A stretch of DNA of 64,000 bases from JANXXV01 sp038200305 (GTDB taxonomy: Bacteria > Acidobacteriota > Terriglobia > Bryobacterales > Bryobacteraceae): NCBI GenBank assembly GCA_038200305.1, contig JBBPYD010000066.1, positions 1-64,000 on the forward strand, read 5' to 3'. Position 1 is the stretch's first letter. Each line of letters starts with the position of its first letter. A model generated the notes under the pieces. It saw only the letters and a list, made by a program, of their open reading frames with translations, was not told the DNA's origin and searched no databases. This document shows, piece after piece, positions 58,458 to 64,000 of this stretch. The translations under genes were made by a program, and so were the position numbers.

Positions 58458-58765
58458 AAATCACGGAACAAGAGGTTCGGTACGTTGCGGGCCTCGGCAA
58501 TCTAAAGCTCACTGACGAAGAGGTTGTCCGTCTCTCTCACGACCTCGATGAGATTCTGACCCATATCGAGAAGCTGAATGAGCTCGACACCTCCGATGTG
58601 GAACCCATGGCGCAAGTACTCGATCATTCCGGGCAGACGGCGGGTGAAACGGCCACCTTGCGCACAGACCTGGAGCGCCCGCCATTGGGAAACGCGGCGG
58701 CGCTTGCCAATGCTCCTCTGGCCGGCAATGGCTACTTCAAAGTTCCTCTTGTCATTGAGAGATAA
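58454..58765 (+). CDS. gatC: Aspartyl/glutamyl-tRNA amidotransferase subunit C
   Basis: The 103-residue protein is GatC: ITEQEVRYVAGLGNLKLTDEEVVRLSHDLDEILTHIEKLNELDTSDVEPMAQVL is the full signature. It stabilises GatA in the complex that converts Glu-tRNA(Gln) and Asp-tRNA(Asn). The start is a TTG at 58454 overlapping the upstream stop (TTGA). Its C-terminal sequence is unremarkable. gatB is not in the window. Confidence 0.95.
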   Translation: MKITEQEVRYVAGLGNLKLTDEEVVRLSHDLDEILTHIEKLNELDTSDVEPMAQVLDHSGQTAGETATLRTDLERPPLGNAAALANAPLAGNGYFKVPLVIER

Positions 58766-58790
58766 AAAGCCGAGAGATAAAACGCCCGAC

Positions 58791-60230
58791 ATGGATATTG
58801 CTTCCCTCACCATAGACCAGATCCGGACTGGTCTCGCCGAACGAACTTTCAGCGCCACTGAACTGACCACAGAAGCATTGCGTTTCGCCGCGGCCGAGAA
58901 TCCCAAAACAAATGCCATGCTGCACTTCTGCCCCGAACGTGCGCTGGCGGCAGCGAAGAAAGTTGATCGGCAAATCGCCACTAATGAACCTCTGGGGCCC
59001 CTGGCCGGCGTGCCCATTGCAGTGAAGGACGTCATCGTCACCAAGGGCGTCCGCACCACTTGCGGCTCAAAACTGCTGGAGAAATACATTCCGCCCTACG
59101 ATGCTACGGCAGTGATCCGGCTGGAGCAGGCGGGGGGCGTGATTCTTGGTAAGGCAAATTGCGATGAGTTTGCCATGGGCTCCTCGAACGAGAATTCAGC
59201 CTTCGGGCCGGTCCGGAATCCAATTGCTCCGGATCGTGTGCCGGGCGGTTCCAGCGGCGGGTCGGCCGCAAGCGTAGCGCAAGGGACTTCGGTGGTGTCG
59301 CTGGGCTCTGATACGGGAGGATCGATTCGTCAACCCGCGTCATTCTGCGGCGTGGTCGGCGTGACCCCCACGTATGGACGTGTTTCCCGCTATGGCCTAA
59401 CCGCCTTTGCAAGCTCGCTCGATCATATCGGCCCGTTTGCGCGCAACGTTCGCGATGCCGCCACGCTGCTCACTACGATTGCGGGACGGGATGAATGCGA
59501 TGCAACGTCGGCGTCGGCTCCCGTGCCCGATTACGCCAGCCTGCTTGACGGCAATGTGAGGGGCGTGAAGATCGGCCTGCCAAAGGAATACTTCAAGGAC
59601 CTTGCCAGCGAAACCGGCGGCCTGATTGCGAAAGGCGTGGACGTATTACAAAAGCTTGGCTGCGAAATCCGCGAGATCAGCCTTCGCGCCACCGATTACG
59701 CGGTCGCCTGCTACTACATCATCTGCACTGCCGAAGCGAGTTCCAATCTGGCCCGCTATGATGGCGTGCGATACACCACGCGTTCGGAATCGGCACCCAC
59801 GCTGATCGACATGTATCGCAACACGCGCGGTGAAGGATTCGGAGCGGAATGCAAGCGGCGCATTATGCTGGGGACCTACGTGCTGAGCGCGGGATACTAC
59901 GATGCTTATTACCTCAAAGCGCAGAAGGTGCGGACTCTGATTGCACGCGATTTTGCCCAGGCCTTCACTGAGGTGGATGCGATCGTCACGCCCGTTTCAC
60001 CGTTTCCGGCATTCAAACTTGGAGAGAAACTGGACGACCCGATGCAAATGTACCTGTCCGATATCTATACGATTACGGGCGATCTGGCGGGCATTCCCTG
60101 CATGAGCGTGCCTTGCGGAAATACTGCAAACGGGCTGCCGGTAGGCATGCAAATTTTCACCAGGCACTTTGACGAAACCGGCATGTTCCGGTTGGCCGAA
60201 GCATTCGAACGCGCGGGCGGCGTGGCCTGA
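58791..60230 (+). CDS. gatA: Glutamyl-tRNA(Gln) amidotransferase subunit A
   Basis: The 479-residue amidase-signature protein (ATG 58791) has the catalytic lysine in GVPIAVKDVIVTKG, GSSNENSAFGPVRNP, the Ser motif GGSSGGSAASVAQG and SDTGGSIRQPASFCG with the second serine. GPxxNP and YFKDLA match GatA rather than other amidases. It generates ammonia from glutamine for tRNA amidation with GatB and GatC. It follows gatC by 25 bases. A frame open upstream to 58578 runs inside gatC and is not part of the protein. Confidence 0.96.
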   Translation: MDIASLTIDQIRTGLAERTFSATELTTEALRFAAAENPKTNAMLHFCPERALAAAKKVDRQIATNEPLGPLAGVPIAVKDVIVTKGVRTTCGSKLLEKYIPPYDATAVIRLEQAGGVILGKANCDEFAMGSSNENSAFGPVRNPIAPDRVPGGSSGGSAASVAQGTSVVSLGSDTGGSIRQPASFCGVVGVTPTYGRVSRYGLTAFASSLDHIGPFARNVRDAATLLTTIAGRDECDATSASAPVPDYASLLDGNVRGVKIGLPKEYFKDLASETGGLIAKGVDVLQKLGCEIREISLRATDYAVACYYIICTAEASSNLARYDGVRYTTRSESAPTLIDMYRNTRGEGFGAECKRRIMLGTYVLSAGYYDAYYLKAQKVRTLIARDFAQAFTEVDAIVTPVSPFPAFKLGEKLDDPMQMYLSDIYTITGDLAGIPCMSVPCGNTANGLPVGMQIFTRHFDETGMFRLAEAFERAGGVA

Positions 60231-60241
60231 TCGTTGGCGGC

Positions 60242-60247
60242 TATAAT
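60242..60247 (+). promoter_or_regulatory. -10 element of sod (possible leaderless transcript)
   Basis: A perfect TATAAT lies seven bases before the ATG at 60255, so transcription would begin at or next to the start codon. No ribosome-binding site is visible. The -35 region is poor. Confidence 0.55.
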
Positions 60248-60254
60248 TTAGACT

Positions 60255-60869
60255 ATGGCATTCACACTACCTCCGCTCCCGTACCCAGCCGACGCGCTCG
60301 AGCCTCACATCGACAAGATGACGATGGAAATTCACCACGACAAGCATCACAATGCCTATGTAACCAACCTAAACAAGGCGCTGGAATCCGCGCCCGATCT
60401 GGCGAACAAGAGCTTGGAAGAGCTGCTCGCCAACAATTGTGCGATCGTGCCGGAATCCATCCGGACGGCGGTGCGCAACAATGGCGGCGGACATGCAAAC
60501 CATTCCATGTTCTGGACCATTCTTTCGGCGAATGCCGGCGGCCAGCCTGTAGACAGCCTGGCTGACGCCATCAAGAGCACGTTTGGCAACGTCGAGGATT
60601 TCAAGACGAAGTTCAACGCCGCAGCCACCACGCGATTCGGTTCCGGTTGGGCTTGGCTCACTCGCGATGGTTCGGGAAAACTGGATATCAGTTCCAGCGC
60701 AAACCAGGATTCACCAATCATGGAAGCGAAGTACCCGGTGATCGGCCTCGATGTCTGGGAACACGCTTATTACCTGAAGTATCAGAATCGCCGGCCCGAT
60801 TACATCTCGGCCTGGTGGAATGTAGTGAACTGGAAAGAAGCTGAAAAGCGCTTCACTTCCGGCAAGTAA
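60255..60869 (+). CDS. sod: Superoxide dismutase, Fe/Mn family
   Basis: The 204-residue protein is a complete Fe/Mn SOD: FTLPPLPYPADALEPHIDKMTMEIHHDKHHNAYV carries the first metal histidine (H27), GGHANHSMFW the second, and DVWEHAYYLKYQNRR the aspartate and third histidine. No signal peptide is present, so it is cytoplasmic. Residues around the second ligand (GGGHANHSMFW and FGSGWAWL) do not decide metal preference reliably. It has its own perfect -10 element and its own terminator. Confidence 0.97.
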   Translation: MAFTLPPLPYPADALEPHIDKMTMEIHHDKHHNAYVTNLNKALESAPDLANKSLEELLANNCAIVPESIRTAVRNNGGGHANHSMFWTILSANAGGQPVDSLADAIKSTFGNVEDFKTKFNAAATTRFGSGWAWLTRDGSGKLDISSSANQDSPIMEAKYPVIGLDVWEHAYYLKYQNRRPDYISAWWNVVNWKEAEKRFTSGK

Positions 60870-60878
60870 GTTTCGATT

Positions 60879-60911
60879 GCAAAAGGCAGGCTTTCCCGGC
60901 CTGCCTTTTGC
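60879..60911 (+). terminator. Intrinsic terminator of sod
   Basis: GCAAAAGGCAGGC (60879-60891) pairs perfectly with GCCTGCCTTTTGC (60899-60911) around a seven-base loop. The T4 tract is inside the 3' arm. Confidence 0.7.
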
Positions 60912-60974
60912 CACAGCCCCCGCCACAGTCCTAGCCAGCGGCATACTCAGCCTTTTCTCCAATCCCTCCGGCGC

Positions 60975-61433
60975 TTATGAGAGATTTGAACTGGCGTCGT
61001 CCCGGACAGCCTCAAAGTCAAGGTCCAACTTTGCAAAGCCCCGGTTCGAAGGACACAACTCAATGGCCTTTTCAAGATCGTCAATAATTTGGGAAACAGA
61101 ACCGCCCATAAGCGCCCTGTAGCAAGCCCGGTTGTAATATGTGCGGTCGTCGATAGGATTCAGCCTGATAGCGCTAGAAACAGCCTCGATCGCCGCCCGG
61201 TACAACCTTATCTTTTCTTCCTGTACGTTTGTCTCGCCGGCGAGACGTTTTAGAGACTTGCCGAGGCAAACAAACGCCACGGAATGCCCATAATCGATTT
61301 CGGTAGCCTGAAGAAAGATGCTTCTGGCCGACTCGTATTTAGCAATTCGCGTTGCGGCCCCCATTCCTCGCCCCTCCTTAAGATAGCGCTCCCCCTCCTT
61401 AATCAGCTCATTGACGCGGTCAAGCCTCTTCAC
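60975..61433 (-). CDS. TPR-containing cytoplasmic protein
   Basis: The 152-residue protein is helical, with TPR-like repeats: ARSIFLQATEIDYGHSVAFVCLGKSLKRLA and YRAAIEAVSSAIRLNPIDDRTYYNRACYRALMG, then IIDDLEKAIELCPSN. No signal peptide. It may pair with the small membrane protein directly upstream (21-base gap). I do not recognise a specific family. Confidence 0.7.
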   Translation of the reverse strand: MKRLDRVNELIKEGERYLKEGRGMGAATRIAKYESARSIFLQATEIDYGHSVAFVCLGKSLKRLAGETNVQEEKIRLYRAAIEAVSSAIRLNPIDDRTYYNRACYRALMGGSVSQIIDDLEKAIELCPSNRGFAKLDLDFEAVRDDASSNLS

Positions 61434-61454
61434 GTCATTTTGAAGTCTGATTTG

Positions 61455-61847
61455 TTATTTACGAAGTTGCTCGGTATCCGAAACCAATTTTCCAATTACC
61501 GCTTCAGACATGCCCGCCAACGCCTTTTTGCTGACCACTCCAGCCATCAGGCTAATGGGAATGAGACGTAAGTAATCCACCTGGTTGGCTTCGCGAAAGT
61601 TGTTTGTGATGCCGATGTTAATGAAGAATACGATAGCGATTCCAGCGGCTCCGCCGACAAGCAGGTCACCCACAAATCCGAGATCAAATGACCCCGGAAC
61701 ACCTTGTTTAGGTTTGGATTTACGAATCAGATCGATACTGTTGTTGCTCGCCGAGTTAATGCCTGCAACAACTCCCCCGATACCGCCTGCGGCGCTGCTA
61801 ACGGCAAATTCCTGTAATGCCTGGGCCAGGGCTGGATCCATCTGCAT
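61455..61847 (-). CDS. Small predicted membrane protein
   Basis: The 130-residue protein has two hydrophobic segments (FAVSSAAGGIGGVVAGI and LLVGGAAGIAIVFFINIGI) and a third weaker one near LRLIPISLMAGVVSKKALAGM, probably inserted in the membrane. There is no known motif. It lies five bases downstream of the broken POT transporter and 21 bases upstream of the TPR protein. Confidence 0.6.
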   Translation of the reverse strand: MQMDPALAQALQEFAVSSAAGGIGGVVAGINSASNNSIDLIRKSKPKQGVPGSFDLGFVGDLLVGGAAGIAIVFFINIGITNNFREANQVDYLRLIPISLMAGVVSKKALAGMSEAVIGKLVSDTEQLRK

Positions 61848-61851
61848 GTGA

Positions 61852-63140
61852 TTATTCTTTGGATAAGCGTTTCATCGCGGGAGTCAATGCCAAAAGCAAG
61901 GCGCCGGCCCCAAGAACCGCGGCGCCAACAAAAACATAAAGCTGGTTTCCGAATACGTTCGACGCCGCATTCCCCCCGATAAAGGCCAGAAAGGCCGTGG
62001 CCTCCCACACGGCAAGAAAAAAGGCCTTCGCCCTCCCCGGTACATTCGCGATCACGAAACCTTGTCCTATCGGCTCGAAAAAAAGCTCCCCGAGAGAGTG
62101 CCACACGTACAGGCCGATAAACCACATCGCCGAAATCGGATGCCCATTCGACAGCCCAAATCCTACGGACAGCGTAAGAAAACCAATTCCCAGGCAAAGA
62201 AGACCGGCGCTCATTTTTAAGATAGGGCTCGGATCGCGGCCTTTCTTAGAGAGCGCGTGCCACGCGGAAGCGAATGCGATGGCGAGGACCGCGACAACCA
62301 GCGGCTTGACGGATTGCAGATCGACACCAGGAAAATAAATCCCGAACAAGCTTTGATTCATGATCGACGGGTCACTCGCATCCTGGTTGAGCCGTCCGGA
62401 TTTCAGTTCGAAACCGAGCCAGAACAGGACGCTAAAAACAGTTACGATCAGAACGCCGCAGATCCCTCCGGCGCTTGGGTTTCCTGCGGATGATTCGGAT
62501 AAGATATTTGCACGCACGGCTTGTAACCCTTCCAAATGGCTTCGATCCGCATTCCACCAAAACACAAAGACAACAGCATGCATGCGCCACACCACGCAAA
62601 AACTGGACTGGGAGGCGGAATCGGCGGAGTTCCATTCGGGTTGTGCGAAAAGAAGTGAGCGACAACAAGCGGAGCCAAGAACGATCCGATATTGATGGCC
62701 AGGTAGAGCCTGGTGAAATGAACGTCTAGTTCCTCGTCGAATCGCCTCATAGAGGCGCTGAAGACTGTTTTGAAACTCACCTTAAATAAACCAATTCCTG
62801 CGATCAGACAGGCGCCCGCGAGATAACGGTTCAGATCGAGCGCCAGAAGAGCAAAGGCGGAAATCAGAAGCAGTTGACCCAAATAGACCGCGCGGCGCTG
62901 GCCGGCAAGGGTTGTAACGACGGCGCCCACACAAACCGGCGCGAGTGACAGAGCCGCGAAAAAATAGTTGTGGAATTGCAATCCTTTCTCGCGATTCTGG
63001 AGGATGCTCGCGAAATAGAATACGCTGATAGCTCTCAAAATGAAATAGGAATGGCGCTGGAAGCCAAACGAAAGGCAGAAGCTGTGTAAAGTTTGGGACC
63101 GTGTGCGGCGGTCCGCCTGGTATGCACCGCCAACGGACAC
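61852..63140 (-). pseudogene. POT/PTR2-type peptide transporter, frameshifted
   Basis: Two frames make one transporter. The N-terminal half (62448-63140) contains QRHSYFILRAISVFYFASIL, a POT signature-like start, then GQRRAVYLGQLLL and five to six helices up to QAPEG, where it stops. The C-terminal half (from about 62475 down to 61852) resumes as GICGVLIVTVFSVLFWLGFELKSGRL and continues through five more helices. A single lost base near the GGAGGG run at about 62470 explains the break. The N-terminal residues before SFGFQRHSY look unusual, so a further fault or uncertain start is possible. Function would be proton-coupled di/tripeptide uptake. Confidence 0.75.
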
Positions 63141-63180
63141 AGCGTTGACCGAACTTATAAGTCACATCGCCAGTCGGTTG

Positions 63181-63215
63181 AGCGCCGTGAGAGGATCGAA
63201 CTCCATCACGGCGCT
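63181..63215. terminator. Hairpin downstream of the M4 protease gene
   Basis: AGCGCCGTGA (63181-63190) pairs with TCACGGCGCT (63206-63215), with an extra GAG/CTC inside. No U-run follows. It lies 18 bases past the protease stop. Confidence 0.45.
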
Positions 63216-63232
63216 ATCAATGAACCAAACTA

Positions 63233-64000
63233 CTAACCGCCCATCGCAGACGGCTGCATCTTGACCTTGACGCCCACTTTCGACCAGGCATCTAGAACCG
63301 CTTTCCGTTCTGCGCTGCTACTCCCATAACGGCGGCCGGCGTTGAGCGCCGTCAAATTTCCAAAACTGGCAAAGTTGGCTGACGGCTTCAGCCGCGGGTC
63401 CTGTAGCGTGTCATACCAGATCTGCCCGGCTTTCTCCCATGCATGCCCGCCCAGACTCATGGCAAGCAGGTAGAACGCATGGTTCGGGATTCCGGAGTTC
63501 GTGTGTACGCCTCCATTGTCCTGCGTCGTATGAACGTAGTTCGCCATGTTATCCGGCTGGTTATCCTTGCCCAGTGTCGGATCGTCAAAGGCGGTTCCAG
63601 GAGCTTTCATCGATCGCAACGCCACCCCTTGAATGCCGGGGGCAAGCAGCCCCGCTCCGATCAACCAATCCGCCTGCATCGCCGTTTGTTTCAGCGTGAA
63701 TTGTTTCACCAGCGATCCAAATACGTCCGAGATCGATTCGTTCAGCGCACCGGGCTGATTATGATAAATAAGATTCGCTTCGCTGGCCGTTACCCCGTGG
63801 GTTAATTCGTGTCCAATTACGTCCAGTGAGATGGTGAAGCGATTAAAAATGATCCCGTCTCCATCGCCAAAAACCATTTGCTGGCCGTTCCAGAAGGCGT
63901 TATCGTAATTTTTGTCGAAGTGTACCGAAGCCTTCAGCGGCAGGCCCTGATTGTCAATGGAATTCCGCTGGTAAACATTCAGATAAAATTGGAAAGTATC
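63233..64000 (-). CDS. M4-family (thermolysin-like) metalloprotease, C-terminal part
   Basis: 255 residues to the stop at 63233 are visible; the gene continues past the right edge. The zinc motif is HELTH within DVIGHELTHGVTASEANL, the third ligand is in ALNESISDVFGSL, and VHTNSGIPNHAFYLLA carries the catalytic histidine region. Before it, NAFWNGQQMVFGDGDG is the conserved start of the domain. Family members are secreted with a propeptide, which would lie outside the window. Neighbouring transporter genes suggest peptide acquisition. Confidence 0.92.
   Translation of the reverse strand, partial: DTFQFYLNVYQRNSIDNQGLPLKASVHFDKNYDNAFWNGQQMVFGDGDGIIFNRFTISLDVIGHELTHGVTASEANLIYHNQPGALNESISDVFGSLVKQFTLKQTAMQADWLIGAGLLAPGIQGVALRSMKAPGTAFDDPTLGKDNQPDNMANYVHTTQDNGGVHTNSGIPNHAFYLLAMSLGGHAWEKAGQIWYDTLQDPRLKPSANFASFGNLTALNAGRRYGSSSAERKAVLDAWSKVGVKVKMQPSAMGG

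Noticed and set aside
63181..63215. tRNA-like 3' end (GGAGTTCGATCC resembles a T-arm)
   Set aside because: The acceptor-like arms pair directly with each other as a 10-base hairpin, leaving no room for D and anticodon arms; two of five T-stem pairs are also wrong.

Overview
The window looks like a chromosomal segment of an acidobacterium, most likely of the Bryobacterales/Solibacter type. The reasons are a large FtsX/MacB-like permease preceded by a PadR regulator, an exported VWA-domain protein of the kind abundant in that phylum, many short signal-peptide proteins ending in FAQ/LAQ, small AT-hook proteins, a moderately high GC content and tightly overlapping genes. This is inferred from gene content; no rRNA or tRNA was found to confirm it.

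Layout. 1-3.05 kb: end of an IS630-like transposase, a GH5-like glycosidase and an amidase. 3.1-6.4 kb: a molybdenum-cofactor operon (moeA-moaC-mog) with an exported VWA protein attached. 6.4-10.5 kb: a MEMO-family protein divergent from a pterin dehydratase gene that overlaps a beta-lactamase-fold/NamZ (exo-muramidase) fusion, then a small AT-hook protein with duplicated palindromes upstream. 10.7-13.5 kb: two transporters. 13.6-20.0 kb: an exported TPR protein, a four-gene cassette (ECF sigma factor, anti-sigma factor, two exported repeat proteins) and a TonB-like protein. 20.1-25.1 kb: two adjacent toxin-antitoxin modules (TacA/TacT with a clear promoter and operator, and Xre/RES) downstream of a nifS-mnmA-acyltransferase operon. 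25.3-29.4 kb: PadR plus large permease, an unknown exported protein and a frameshifted BlaI repressor. 29.5-39.4 kb: exported hydrolases, an MFS transporter, DinB, a methyltransferase, a YciE/F ferritin-like protein, a histidine-kinase remnant, an exported-looking 2-hydroxyacid dehydrogenase and a MetH-like pterin-binding protein with no standard start codon. 39.5-47.8 kb: an EF-G paralogue, an MltD-like lytic transglycosylase, a histone-H1-like protein, a HipA-like protein, ThiO-like oxidase, class IV aminotransferase and a double zinc-ribbon protein. 47.8-50.8 kb: a YtrA-type GntR regulator with an intact operator in front of a decayed ABC transporter, then an exported isochorismatase-like hydrolase. 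50.8-53.2 kb: a c-di-AMP (ydaO) riboswitch ahead of a KimA-like APC transporter. 53.2-56.5 kb: an exopolysaccharide export operon (Wza-, Wzz- and CpsD-like). 56.7-60.9 kb: EVE protein, Maf, a candidate structured RNA, DUF721 protein, gatC-gatA and superoxide dismutase. 61-64 kb: a TPR protein, a small membrane protein, a frameshifted POT transporter and the C-terminal part of an M4 metalloprotease.

The most informative points are the riboswitch/transporter pair, the structured RNA candidate at 57.8-58.0 kb bounded by two copies of the same promoter-like 12-mer, the paired toxin-antitoxin modules, and repeated single-base decay of regulatory and transport genes (BlaI, histidine kinase, ABC transporter, POT transporter) alongside intact neighbours. 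No CRISPR array, prophage or complete insertion sequence was seen.
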